DNA of 64,000 nucleotides from Candidatus Eisenbergiella intestinipullorum (GTDB taxonomy: Bacteria; Bacillota; Clostridia; Lachnospirales; Lachnospiraceae), in NCBI GenBank assembly GCA_019119815.1, contig DWWH01000034.1:51754-115753 (forward strand), read 5' to 3'. How positions within the stretch are numbered: position 1 is the stretch's first letter; each line of letters starts with the position of its first letter. Below the pieces are notes generated by a model, which had not been told where the DNA came from, did not search any database, and saw only the letters and a program-made list of their open reading frames with translations. Below, piece after piece: positions 16,051 through 24,763 of the stretch. The position numbers and the translations under genes were made by a program.

Positions 16051-18111
16051 ATGGACAAAATTTTATACGGAGCGGCATATTACGACGAATATATGCCTTA
16101 TGACAGACTGGATACGGACATCGCCATGATGAAAAAGGCAGGGCTCAACGTGATCCGCATCGCGGAATCCACCTGGAGCAGCGAGGAACCGCAGGAGGGC
16201 GTATTCGATTTTTCCCATGTGACGAGGGTACTGGACGCCTGTGAGAAGGCGGGCATTTCCGTGATCGTGGGAACACCCACCTATGCCATCCCGGCCTGGA
16301 TGGCGAAGGCCTATCCGGAGGTGATGGTGACGGACAGAAGCGGAAGGCGGCCTTACGGGGCGAGGCAGATCATGGACATCACCCATCCGGCCTACCGTTT
16401 TTTCGCGGAGCGCATCATCAGGAAGCTGATGGAGGCGGTGCAGGGCTATTCCTGCGTCATCGGCTTCCAGCTGGACAATGAAACCAAGCATTTCGGCACC
16501 TGCAGCGAAAACGTGCAGCAGATGTTCGTGCGCCATATGAGAGAGCGCTATCACGGCGACCTGGAGCGGCTGAACCGGGACTTCGGTCTGAACTACTGGA
16601 GCAACCGGATCAATTCCTGGGAGGAATTTCCAAGCGTGGTCGGCACCATCAACGGAAGCCTGGGCTGCGCCTTTGAGGCGTTTCAGCGGCAGCAGGTGAC
16701 GGATTTTCTCCTGCGCCAGTCTGAGATCGTGCGGGAATACTGCCGCCCGGACCAGTTCATCACCCATAATTTTGACTTTGCCTGGAAGGGCCACTCCTTC
16801 GGCGTGCAGCCGGACGTAGATCATTTTCAGGCCGCTCAGGCGCTCACCGTCGCGGGCTGCGACATCTACCACCCGTCTCAGGATAAGCTGACAGGGAAGG
16901 AGATCGCCTTCTGCGGCAGCCTGACCCGCTCCCTGAAAAAGGACAATTATCTGGTGATCGAGACGGAGGCGCAGGGCTTCCCGGAGTGGACACCCTATGA
17001 GGGACAGCTGCGCCTGCAGGCTTTCAGCCATCTGGCTTACGGCGCGGACAGCGTGATGTACTGGCACTGGCATTCCATTCATAACGCCTGTGAGACCTAC
17101 TGGAAGGGGATCTTAAGCCATGATTTCGCGGAAAACGCGGTTTACCGGGAGGTCTGCCGCATCGGCGCGGAATTTTCCCGCCTGAGCCCGCACCTGCTGC
17201 ATCAGAAAAAGGAAAATAAGGCAGCTATTCTGGTGAGCAACCCCTCCCTCACCGCGCTCAAATGGTTCCCCTTCCCCGCGGGAGCGGAGGGCGGTATGGA
17301 CTATAACGACGTGGTGCGCTGGATCTTTGACGCCCTTTATGAAAGCAACATCGGCTGCGATTTCGTAAGCCCTGAAGAGACGGACCTGGCCCGTTATGAC
17401 GTGCTTTTCGTGCCTGCTCTCTACAGCGCGCCGGAAAGCTGCCTCACGCGCATCCGGGATTTCGCGGCGCAGGGCGGAACGGTGGTCGCCACCTTCAAGA
17501 CTGCTTTCACCGATGAAAATGTGAAGGTCTGGACGGACGAGCAGCCCCATCTGCTGAAGGACTGCTTCGGCGTGCTGTATCATGAATTTACGGCTCCGGT
17601 GGATGTGTTTCTGAAGGAAAACAGGGACGGCGGCCAGTCCCGGAATTCCGCCTGCGGCCTGTCCACGGAAGCGGCCTGCGGCCTGTCCGCAGAGGACAGA
17701 CGGGCGCACCTTTTCATGGAGCTTCTGGAGCCCCAGGGCGCACAGGTGCTGGCTTCCTATGACCACTATGCCTGGAAAAAATACGCGGCCGTCACCAGAA
17801 ATGATTACGGGAAGGGAACCTGCATCTATCTGGGCTGCATGACCTCTCCCGCTTATCTGAAAGCGCTGATCAAAGCGCTGTGGCAGGAAAAGGGCCTTTC
17901 CGACTGGAAGCAGGACTATGCCTTCCCGCTGGTGATCACGGAAGGGACGAACCAGGCCGGAAAGCGCCTCACCTGGTATCTGAACTATGCAAAGGAGCCG
18001 AAGCGCTGCATCTGCCCACAGGGCGGGACGGAGCTGCTTTCCGGAGAAACATATGCGCCGGGACAGGAGATTGTGGTCGGAGGATGGGATCTGCGGATTG
18101 TGGAAGAATGA
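16051..18111 (+). CDS. Beta-galactosidase, glycoside hydrolase family 42
   Basis: This GH42 enzyme (686 aa) releases beta-linked galactose, or possibly arabinose, from plant or host oligosaccharides in the cytoplasm. It starts MDKILYGAAYYDEYMP, a typical GH42 N-terminus. The TIM-barrel motif QLDNETKHFG holds the probable acid/base glutamate near residue 150, and VIETEAQGF near 310 holds the nucleophile. A trimerisation/Rossmann-like domain and a beta-sandwich domain follow. A short Cys/Gly repeat (ACGLSTEAACGLSAED, about 534-549) is unusual. ATG 16051 follows AAAGGCGG. High-GC sequence resumes here, so this gene belongs to the chromosome backbone rather than the island. No signal peptide is seen. 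Confidence 0.88.
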   Translation: MDKILYGAAYYDEYMPYDRLDTDIAMMKKAGLNVIRIAESTWSSEEPQEGVFDFSHVTRVLDACEKAGISVIVGTPTYAIPAWMAKAYPEVMVTDRSGRRPYGARQIMDITHPAYRFFAERIIRKLMEAVQGYSCVIGFQLDNETKHFGTCSENVQQMFVRHMRERYHGDLERLNRDFGLNYWSNRINSWEEFPSVVGTINGSLGCAFEAFQRQQVTDFLLRQSEIVREYCRPDQFITHNFDFAWKGHSFGVQPDVDHFQAAQALTVAGCDIYHPSQDKLTGKEIAFCGSLTRSLKKDNYLVIETEAQGFPEWTPYEGQLRLQAFSHLAYGADSVMYWHWHSIHNACETYWKGILSHDFAENAVYREVCRIGAEFSRLSPHLLHQKKENKAAILVSNPSLTALKWFPFPAGAEGGMDYNDVVRWIFDALYESNIGCDFVSPEETDLARYDVLFVPALYSAPESCLTRIRDFAAQGGTVVATFKTAFTDENVKVWTDEQPHLLKDCFGVLYHEFTAPVDVFLKENRDGGQSRNSACGLSTEAACGLSAEDRRAHLFMELLEPQGAQVLASYDHYAWKKYAAVTRNDYGKGTCIYLGCMTSPAYLKALIKALWQEKGLSDWKQDYAFPLVITEGTNQAGKRLTWYLNYAKEPKRCICPQGGTELLSGETYAPGQEIVVGGWDLRIVEE

Positions 18112-18142
18112 AAGGAAGCTTTGATGAGGGAGGTTTTTGAAT

Positions 18143-18595
18143 ATGGAGAAGATGGCAGAATCGATCTGCGGCGTGGACTGCTGCAGCGAGTGCAGCAGAA
18201 AAGAGGAATGCGGCGGCTGCCGTAAAACGGACGGCCATCCTTTCGGGGGAACCTGTATCGCTGCCGAGAGCATCCGGCAGGGAGGGATGGACGCCTTCTG
18301 GCATTTGAAAAATACATTGATTTCAGAATTCAACGCGCTGGGGATTCCCGGCCTTCAGGTGGATGATCTGAACCTGCTGAATGGCTTTTTCGTGAATCTG
18401 GAATATCCTCTTGCAAACGGACAGTCCGTAAAGCTGCTGGAGGACAACAATGTTTACTGGGGAAACCAGATCGAAATTCCCGGAAGCGACAGATGCTATG
18501 GTCTGGTCGCGGACGAACAGTATCTTCTGGTCTGTGACTACAAGTGCAACGGTACGGAACCCAGGATTATCTGTTATAGAAAAAGAGGCGGCTGA
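18143..18595 (+). CDS. DUF3795 family cysteine-rich protein
   Basis: A 150-residue protein whose first 50 residues contain a clustered cysteine pattern (ICGVDCCSECSRKEECGGC) typical of DUF3795, proposed to bind a metal. The C-terminal 100 residues lack cysteine clusters apart from CDYKCNG. ATG 18143 is used because GAGGGAGG lies about 10 bp upstream; a TTG six bases earlier is also in frame. It lies 31 bp after the GH42 gene and may be cotranscribed with it. The function is unknown. Confidence 0.75.
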   Translation: MEKMAESICGVDCCSECSRKEECGGCRKTDGHPFGGTCIAAESIRQGGMDAFWHLKNTLISEFNALGIPGLQVDDLNLLNGFFVNLEYPLANGQSVKLLEDNNVYWGNQIEIPGSDRCYGLVADEQYLLVCDYKCNGTEPRIICYRKRGG

Positions 18596-18656
18596 TGAAA
18601 AATTTTGAATGGACGCCGGAAAAGTGCCTGAGGGGAAGGGTGAAGGATAAGGGATT

Positions 18657-19319
18657 ATGAATCGGGAATGGTCCGAACTCAATAAAACAATGCAGGCGCA
18701 GATCAAAAAGAAGGATACCTGGGAAGCAGGTATTGATACGCTGTGTGATTTGCGGAATCGGTTAATGGAAACCTTGCTGTCATTCAAAAAGGAATTGGCA
18801 AGAGAAGAATTTGACGCAATTCCATTTATCAATGCGGACGGTTATCACAGCAAAACGATAGCCTATTCAATCTGGCATATTTTTCGTATTGAGGATATTG
18901 TTGCGCACACATTGATCGGTGAAAACAGGCAGGTGTTTTTTGCGGGCAATTATCAGGAACGGATCCATTCACCCATCATCACAACAGGAAATGAACTGGT
19001 AAAAGAGCAGATTGCGGACTTTTCCAGACAACTGAATCTGGAAGAGCTTTATTCCTATATTTTTGAGGTGAAGGACAGTACCGAGAAGATCATCAGGCGT
19101 TTATCCTGTGAGGAACTGAAAAGGAAAATATCAGAAGAAAGAAAAGAATGCTTAAAATCGCTGAACGTGGTAAGCGATGATGAAAATGCGGCCTGGCTGA
19201 TTGATTACTGGTGCGGGAAAGATATCCGGGGGCTCATACAAATGCCATTTTCAAGACACTGGATCATGCATATAGAAGCGAGTCTGCGTATCAGGAACAG
19301 GATAAAGATTGAAAAATAA
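18657..19319 (+). CDS. DinB-like four-helix bundle protein
   Basis: A 220-residue protein resembling the DinB/YfiT-like metal-binding bundle: a long first helix, then a conserved AYSIWHIFRIEDIVAH segment and a C-terminal SRHWIMHIEASLRIR helix whose histidines would complete a metal site. Members act as metal-dependent thiol transferases or have unknown roles. ATG 18657 has only a weak purine-rich site upstream. The last codons and stop (IEK-stop) lie inside the left arm of a 16-bp inverted repeat at 19307, so the repeat has supplied the end of the gene. GC is lower than in the neighbours, suggesting separate acquisition. Confidence 0.65.
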   Translation: MNREWSELNKTMQAQIKKKDTWEAGIDTLCDLRNRLMETLLSFKKELAREEFDAIPFINADGYHSKTIAYSIWHIFRIEDIVAHTLIGENRQVFFAGNYQERIHSPIITTGNELVKEQIADFSRQLNLEELYSYIFEVKDSTEKIIRRLSCEELKRKISEERKECLKSLNVVSDDENAAWLIDYWCGKDIRGLIQMPFSRHWIMHIEASLRIRNRIKIEK

Positions 19320-19342
19320 GCCTGATGGCTTATTTTTCAATC
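19307..19342. repeat. 36-bp perfect hairpin repeat, copy 1
   Basis: Two 16-bp arms (GATTGAAAAATAAGCC and its exact complement) flank the loop TGAT. The T-rich right arm could act as a terminator. The same 36 bp recurs exactly at 63872-63907, and in both places it is followed by GGCAGTTTTG. It overlaps the stop codon of the preceding gene. Confidence 0.9.
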
Positions 19343-19410
19343 GGCAGTTTTGTGCTTCGGCATGGAGGTAAAGATGGAAAACAACATCAACCCAAAAGGA
19401 GCCATTTCTC

Positions 19411-19998
19411 ATGAATAACAACCACCCCATCCCCTGGACCGTCCTCTTTCTCGGCGGTCCTTCCGGCACGGGAAAATCAACTCTGGCCCGTGAAATTGCC
19501 CTGCGCCATGGGGCGCAGGTCCTGGAAGCAGACGATATTTATCTCGCTGTCAAAGCTGTGGCAGACGAGGCGCGTTTCCCTGCCCTGTATTACTGGGATC
19601 ATGGAAGAGACTGGAAGGAGGTCTCTCTGAAGGAAAATGTGGAATGGCTGCTGGAAGTGGGAAAGGAACTGTTTCCGGCGCTTCGGGAAATCGCGCTCCG
19701 GCATGTGGAGGACAGGCTTCCGGTCATCATTGAAGGGGATTTCCTGAATCCGGAATGCCTTTCCACAATTCTGGGGCCGGAAATCTGCGCCTTTTATATC
19801 CGGGAGCCGGATCCGGCGCAGATCGTGAGAAATTATCTGGAACGGGAAGGCGGAACCCCGCAGGAGTACCGCGCGCAGATCAGCGTTTCCTATGGGGAGC
19901 ACCTTGCGGAAGTCTGCCCCGGATATGGAATCGCCTGCGTGGAGGCAAGGCCGTGGAAAACGGCATGGGAGAGGGCTGTATCGTCCGTATTTTCATAA
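19411..19998 (+). CDS. P-loop kinase-like NTPase
   Basis: A 195-residue cytoplasmic P-loop protein of the kinase-like AAA_33 type. Walker A GGPSGTGKST lies at residues 15-24, followed by an acidic EADDIY (about 38-43), a hydrophobic VIIEGDFLNP strand (Walker B-like) and a lid with arginines (REPDPAQIVRNYLEREGG). The architecture resembles 2-phosphoglycerate kinase-like or small-molecule kinases, but the substrate cannot be read from sequence. ATG 19411 has AAAAGGAG about 12 bp upstream. It is followed closely by the DHFR-like/GNAT fusion gene. Confidence 0.7.
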   Translation: MNNNHPIPWTVLFLGGPSGTGKSTLAREIALRHGAQVLEADDIYLAVKAVADEARFPALYYWDHGRDWKEVSLKENVEWLLEVGKELFPALREIALRHVEDRLPVIIEGDFLNPECLSTILGPEICAFYIREPDPAQIVRNYLEREGGTPQEYRAQISVSYGEHLAEVCPGYGIACVEARPWKTAWERAVSSVFS

Positions 19999-20088
19999 TC
20001 GGCCGGAGAAAATCCGAATTCCTGATCCACCTGCTCCTGGAAAATGACAGAGGCAGGATTAAGCGGCAGAAAAAAGGAAAATGGAAAA

Positions 20089-21159
20089 ATGAGAAAAACA
20101 GTTCTTTATATCGGCATGAGCCTGGACGGTTATATCGCGGATTCCCGCGGCAGCGTGGACTGGATGACCGGGCAGAATGAAACTGGGGAAACTGCGGAAA
20201 ACGGGGCTTCCTATGAGAACTTTATCAAAACGGTGGACACGGTGATCATGGGCTGGAACACATATCATCAGATCACCACGGAGCTGTCCGTTGGGGAATG
20301 GGTTTACGAGGGACTTACTGCCTGGGTGATCACCCACCGGACCGGACAGCGCGCGGAAGCCGCGAAATCCCCGGTTTTCTTCACGGACCGCTCTCCCTGC
20401 GAGCTGGTGAAACGTCTGAAAAAAGAAACAGGAAAAAACATCTGGATCTGCGGCGGAGCGGACATCGTCAGGCAGCTGATGGAGGAGGATCTGATCGATG
20501 TCTATCACATTTCCATCCTCCCCATCCTTCTGGGAGAAGGCATCCGTCTGTTTACCGCGGAAGAAAAGACAGAGAAGCTGCGGCTCATTCGGATGGACAG
20601 CGAGAAAGGGATCGCGGAGCTGGTCTATGTCCGCAGCCAAAGCAGCCTTCCGGGCAGGATCCGGACATTCGCCCCGGAGGATCTGGATCAGGTCATGAAA
20701 ATCTGGCTGGACGGGAACCGGGAGGCCCATTCCTTTATCCCGCGGGAATACTGGGAATCCCATGCGGAAGAGGTAAAAGAGCAGCTTCTGTGCGCGGAGC
20801 TTCTGGTCTGTGAGGAAGAGGGAAAAATACAGGGCTTCGCCGGGCTGCAGGAAAATTACCTGGCGGGGATTTTCGTGGAGGCGGGCTCCCGGTCGAAGGG
20901 AACCGGCAGAGCGCTTCTTGACCGGGTGAAGGAAACCCATCCTTTTTTTACCCTGCACGTTTATGCGGAAAACGAACGGGCGGTTTCTTTTTACCGGAGA
21001 GAGGGACTGCGGGTGGTTTCCCGGGAAAGGGAGGAGGATACGGGACGGGAGGAATATACGATGGAATGGCGCGATGCGACTGCCGGGATGGAGGGGGACG
21101 CCCGGACTTCCGGAACGGAACAGCGCGCTTCGGTTTCACAGGATTTTCAAATTTCCTAA
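20089..21159 (+). CDS. Fusion of a DHFR/RibD-like reductase and a GNAT acetyltransferase
   Basis: The 356-residue protein has two parts. Residues 1-180 match the RibD C-terminal/dihydrofolate-reductase-like family (MRKTVLYIGMSLDGYIAD at the start, WICGGADIVRQLM and SILPILLGEGIRLF later). Residues about 187-340 are a GNAT acetyltransferase (RIRTFAPEDLDQVMKIW, then the acetyl-CoA loop GSRSKGTGRALLDRV and FYRREGLRVV). The join at about 183-187 is in frame and shows no sign of a lost stop. ATG 20089 follows AAAAAGG; an earlier in-frame ATG at 20044 is possible. The reactions are probably NADPH-dependent reduction and N-acetylation of unknown substrates. Confidence 0.8.
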   Translation: MRKTVLYIGMSLDGYIADSRGSVDWMTGQNETGETAENGASYENFIKTVDTVIMGWNTYHQITTELSVGEWVYEGLTAWVITHRTGQRAEAAKSPVFFTDRSPCELVKRLKKETGKNIWICGGADIVRQLMEEDLIDVYHISILPILLGEGIRLFTAEEKTEKLRLIRMDSEKGIAELVYVRSQSSLPGRIRTFAPEDLDQVMKIWLDGNREAHSFIPREYWESHAEEVKEQLLCAELLVCEEEGKIQGFAGLQENYLAGIFVEAGSRSKGTGRALLDRVKETHPFFTLHVYAENERAVSFYRREGLRVVSREREEDTGREEYTMEWRDATAGMEGDARTSGTEQRASVSQDFQIS

Positions 21160-21270
21160 AGGTTCATTAAAGCTTTCTCTGCTAAGATAGAGAACAGGAA
21201 AAAGGCGGCTGTGGTCAAAGGACGCCTTTTGAAAAAAGCCGGGAAGGCAAAAGGAGGAAATTGAAAACCT

Positions 21271-22491
21271 ATGGAAAAAGCAGTGAAAATCGGAAGGCAG
21301 ACGCCTTCAAAGGGAATGCAGATTCTGATCGCGGCACTTGCGGCAGGCCTGATGGCGCTGGCCCTGTTCTGGGGAAGCGCCCGTACCATTCACGCGGCAG
21401 GCGGGCTGAGCCTGACCACGGAATATCCGGGAATGACGATTACGCCCGGAGAGACCCTGAATATTACGCTGAATCTGGCGAACGCTACAGGAAGCGGCCT
21501 GGATTCGGACGTTTCCATCTCGTCTCTGCCGGAAGGCTGGGAAGGCTACCTGCAGGGCGGAAGCTATGAGGTGAGCAGGGTGCACGTGGCTAACGGCGGA
21601 GACGGCACTTCTCTTACCCTGCATCTGACCGTGCCGGATGCTCTGGAAGAGGGTACCTATGATGTGGTTGTGAACGCGTCTGCGGGAGAGGAAATTTATG
21701 ATTCTCTTACCCTTTCTTTTCAGGTAAATGAAGTGAATGCGGGAGCGGGAAGCTTTACGACGGAATATCCGGAGCAGGAGGGAACCGCCGGAACGACCTT
21801 CAGCTTCAGCACCACGCTGATTAACAACGGCCTGTCCACCCAGTCCTACAGCCTTTCTTCCAACGCTCCTTCCGGATGGCAGGTGAGCTTCGTCCCTTCC
21901 GATGAGACGGCTTCCGTTGCCGGAATCGACGTGGAGTCTAGCGCGAGTCAGGGCCTGACGGTTCAGGTGGTTCCTCCGGAAAATGTGGAAGCGGGAGAAT
22001 ATGACATTTCCTGCAGCGCCGTATCCGCGTCCGAAACACTGACCACGGATCTGAAAGTAGTGATCACCGGTACCTATGGAATCTCTCTGAGCACTCCGGA
22101 CGGAAGAGTCAGCTTTGACGCTCACGCGAATGATGATTCCAATGTGACGCTGAACATCACCAATACCGGAAACGTGGATCTGCAGAACGTTTCCCTGAAT
22201 TCCAGCCTTCCTTCCGGATGGACTGTGACCTACAATGTGGAAGATAACGTGATCGATTCCATCCCTGCCGGAAGCACGGTGGAGGTGATTGCGACCGTAA
22301 CGCCCAGCTCTGACGCGATTACCGGGGATTATGTGGCAACCTTTACGGCGGAAACCGATGAGGCAAGCTCCAGTGTGGATTTCCGTGTATCCGTGAAAAC
22401 GCAGACGGTATGGGGCCTGGTGGCAGTGCTGATCATCCTGATTGTGGTCGGCGGACTTGTATATGTGTTCCGTAAATACGGCAGGAGGTAA
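21271..22491 (+). CDS. NEW3-domain surface protein partnered with an ABC exporter
   Basis: A 406-residue membrane protein with a signal or anchor helix (about 18-42, ending HAAGG), then a roughly 340-residue extracellular region made of three similar beta-sandwich repeats. Each contains a LPEGW/APSGW/LPSGW motif typical of NEW3 (alpha-galactosidase-associated) domains, and the TM helix WGLVAVLIILIVVGGLVYVF with a basic KYGRR tail ends the protein. It precedes an ABC ATPase gene by 35 bp and shares an operon with its permease. Such trios are common in Clostridia and may handle cell-envelope stress or peptide export. The exact role is unknown. Confidence 0.82.
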   Translation: MEKAVKIGRQTPSKGMQILIAALAAGLMALALFWGSARTIHAAGGLSLTTEYPGMTITPGETLNITLNLANATGSGLDSDVSISSLPEGWEGYLQGGSYEVSRVHVANGGDGTSLTLHLTVPDALEEGTYDVVVNASAGEEIYDSLTLSFQVNEVNAGAGSFTTEYPEQEGTAGTTFSFSTTLINNGLSTQSYSLSSNAPSGWQVSFVPSDETASVAGIDVESSASQGLTVQVVPPENVEAGEYDISCSAVSASETLTTDLKVVITGTYGISLSTPDGRVSFDAHANDDSNVTLNITNTGNVDLQNVSLNSSLPSGWTVTYNVEDNVIDSIPAGSTVEVIATVTPSSDAITGDYVATFTAETDEASSSVDFRVSVKTQTVWGLVAVLIILIVVGGLVYVFRKYGRR

Positions 22492-22526
22492 TGGCCGTAT
22501 GAGACAACAGGAAAGGAGGCATTGCC

Positions 22527-23537
22527 GTGTCAGACGATAAAATGATCATACAGATGAAGGGTCTGACCAAAGCCTACGGAGAAAAGAAAGCGGTCGATAA
22601 TCTGACGCTTGGGATAAAAAAAGGTGAGATCTTCGGCCTCCTGGGGCCGAACGGAGCGGGAAAAACAACGACCACGCTGATGCTCCTCGGACTGACGGAG
22701 CCCACGGCAGGAACCGCGTTTATTGATGGAAAAAACTGCACCAGGGATCCCATATCCGTAAAACAGATCGTGGGATACCTGCCGGACAGTGTGGGCTTTT
22801 ATATGGATATGACCGGCCGGGAAAATCTGAGGTTCACCGGGAGGCTGAACGGACTTGGCGGAAAGGAACTGGAGGAACGGATTGACAGCCTTCTGGAAAA
22901 AGTAGGAATGACCAGAGCTGCGGATCAGAAAACCTCCACCTATTCCCGAGGCATGAAGCAGCGTCTCGGTGTGGCGGACGTTCTGATCAAGGATCCGAAG
23001 GTAATCATCATGGATGAGCCCACGCTGGGCCTGGATCCGGAGGGCATGAGGGAACTGATGACCCTGATCCGCCAGATGGCACAGGAGGATGGAAGAACGA
23101 TCCTGATTTCCTCTCATCAGCTGTATCAGGTGCAGCAGGTCTGTGACCGGGTCGGTATCTTCGTGGAAGGAAAGCTGGTGGCCTGCGGAAAGATTGAGGA
23201 GCTGGCAAAGGAGCTTCAGCAGGAGGGCCACTGCGCGCTGGAGGTTTCGGCGATTCCGGATGACAGCGGCTTCCCGGAGCTTTTGAAGAATCTTGGAAAC
23301 GTGGACCGGGTGGAGCACACCGGAGAATTTTATGTGGTCTACTCCCGCATGGACCTGCGCAGAGAGCTGGTCCGCAAGGCTCTCCAGGGCGGCTACACCA
23401 TCGCCCACTTAAGACAGAGAGGAAGCGATCTGGATGAGATCTACCGCAGATACTTTGAGAAAGGAGAGAAAGAACATGCTCAGTTCGATCAGAAAAAGAG
23501 CGGACGTTTTCTTTCGTTCCGTAAAAATCAGGGATGA
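22527..23537 (+). CDS. ABC transporter ATP-binding protein
   Basis: A 336-residue ABC ATPase of the CcmA/NatA-like exporter type. Walker A GPNGAGKTT (about 39-47), Q-loop region, signature YSRGMKQRLG (about 138) and Walker B VIIMDEPTLGLDPEG are all present, with a C-terminal extension of about 100 residues. The start is GTG 22527 behind AAAGGAGG. The last 62 bp overlap the permease start, so the two genes are coupled. It would energise the permease encoded downstream and probably work with the NEW3 protein encoded upstream. Confidence 0.92.
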   Translation: MSDDKMIIQMKGLTKAYGEKKAVDNLTLGIKKGEIFGLLGPNGAGKTTTTLMLLGLTEPTAGTAFIDGKNCTRDPISVKQIVGYLPDSVGFYMDMTGRENLRFTGRLNGLGGKELEERIDSLLEKVGMTRAADQKTSTYSRGMKQRLGVADVLIKDPKVIIMDEPTLGLDPEGMRELMTLIRQMAQEDGRTILISSHQLYQVQQVCDRVGIFVEGKLVACGKIEELAKELQQEGHCALEVSAIPDDSGFPELLKNLGNVDRVEHTGEFYVVYSRMDLRRELVRKALQGGYTIAHLRQRGSDLDEIYRRYFEKGEKEHAQFDQKKSGRFLSFRKNQG

Positions 23538-24489
23538 CGGCGCGCCGCACAGAAGCGGGCTGTACGCCCTGTACAGAAAGGAACTGGCGGATCATTTAAG
23601 GAGCAAGCGCTTCCTGATCATTCTGGCGCTGATTCTTCTGACCAGCTGTGCCAGCATTTACGGCGCTCTGTCCGGACTTTCCGAGGCGGTGGAGTCAGAT
23701 CCCAACAACATTTTTCTGAAGCTGTTTACCTTGAGCGGAGAATCGATCCCGTCGTTTCTTTCCTTCATCGCTCTGCTGGGGCCCTTCGTCGGCCTGACGC
23801 TGGGATTTGATGCCATCAACAGCGAGCGGTCGGAGGGAACGCTGAACCGGCTGGTATCTCAGCCGATCTACCGGGATGCCGTCATTAACGGAAAATTTCT
23901 GGCCGGCGCAACCATCATTTTCATCATGGTGTTTGCCATGGGGCTGGTGATCAGCGCCATCGGCCTGATTACGGTGGGCATTCCGCCCACGGCGGATGAA
24001 GCGGGGCGCATCGTTGCCATGCTTTTCTTCACCTCGGTTTATATCTGCTTCTGGCTGGCACTGTCGATCTTTTTCTCGGTGGTCTGCCGCCATGCGGCCA
24101 CCTCGGCCATGATCGTCATCGCTCTGTGGATCTTCTTCGCGCTGTTTATGTCGCTGGTGGTCAACATCATCATGGGCGCGCTGTATCCGACCGAAAACGT
24201 GACGACCTGGGGGCAGCTGCTGGATTATTATGACCTGCAGTACGGCCTGAACCGGCTGTCGCCCTATTATCTGTACAGCGAGGCGATTTCCACCATCATG
24301 GATCCCACGGTGCGCACCACCAACGTGATCCTGCCGCAGCAGCTTTCCGGGGCCATCAGCGGCTACCTGTCCCTGGGACAGAGCCTGCTTCTGGTATGGC
24401 CGCATCTGGTTGGCCTGCTGGCGCTGACGATCATCATGTTCGCCCTGTCCTATATCTGCTTCATGCGCAAGGAGATCCGGGCGAGGTAA
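23476..24489 (+). CDS. ABC transporter permease, ABC-2 type
   Basis: A 337-residue membrane protein with about six transmembrane helices. The first (FLIILALILLTSCASIYGAL) comes after a basic amphipathic N-terminus, and an extracellular segment lies between helices 5 and 6. The helix pattern and the motif EGTLNRLVSQPI match ABC-2 permeases. ATG 23476 follows GAAAGGAGAG and lies inside the end of the ATPase gene; the first 20 codons therefore overlap it. With 21271 and 22527 it forms one exporter operon, ended by the hairpin at 24588. Confidence 0.88.
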   Translation: MLSSIRKRADVFFRSVKIRDDGAPHRSGLYALYRKELADHLRSKRFLIILALILLTSCASIYGALSGLSEAVESDPNNIFLKLFTLSGESIPSFLSFIALLGPFVGLTLGFDAINSERSEGTLNRLVSQPIYRDAVINGKFLAGATIIFIMVFAMGLVISAIGLITVGIPPTADEAGRIVAMLFFTSVYICFWLALSIFFSVVCRHAATSAMIVIALWIFFALFMSLVVNIIMGALYPTENVTTWGQLLDYYDLQYGLNRLSPYYLYSEAISTIMDPTVRTTNVILPQQLSGAISGYLSLGQSLLLVWPHLVGLLALTIIMFALSYICFMRKEIRAR

Positions 24490-24587
24490 AACGGCCTGAC
24501 AGGAAGGGCAGAAGGCCGTGAAAAGGAAAACGTTTCCACGGCGGACCGCATAAAGAGGCGGTCATCATAACGCAGACAGGAGTCTGA

Positions 24588-24632
24588 CGCCCGCAGAAGC
24601 CGGAGCTTTCCGGTTCCTGCGGGCGTTTTGCT
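24588..24632 (+). terminator. Rho-independent terminator after the ABC operon
   Basis: CGCCCGCAG...CCGGA pairs imperfectly with TCCGG...CTGCGGGCG, followed by TTTTGCTGTT. It separates the ABC genes from the two-component genes. Confidence 0.65.
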
Positions 24633-24660
24633 GTTCCCTGACAAGCCAGCGAACAGGAAC
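24631..24660 (-). repeat. Short palindromic repeat, copy A
   Basis: On the minus strand it reads GTTCCTGTTCGCTGGCTTG then TCAGGGAACAG. Related copies lie at 52687 and 63740. The ends (CTGTTC/GAACAG) can pair, making a REP-like hairpin. Confidence 0.65.
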
Positions 24661-24676
24661 CCGGCCCGGGAAGGGA

Positions 24677-24705
24677 TTGTAAAATGCGGATCCGCCATAT
24701 ATAAT
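24677..24705 (+). promoter_or_regulatory. Sigma-A promoter for the 24764 two-component operon
   Basis: TTGTAA (24677-24682), a 17-bp spacer and a perfect TATAAT (24700-24705), 58 bp before the response-regulator ATG. Confidence 0.6.
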
Positions 24706-24763
24706 CATTTGTGACAGTTAAGAAGCAGGCTGTCCGGAAAAACAATGAGAGCGGGGAACGGCG

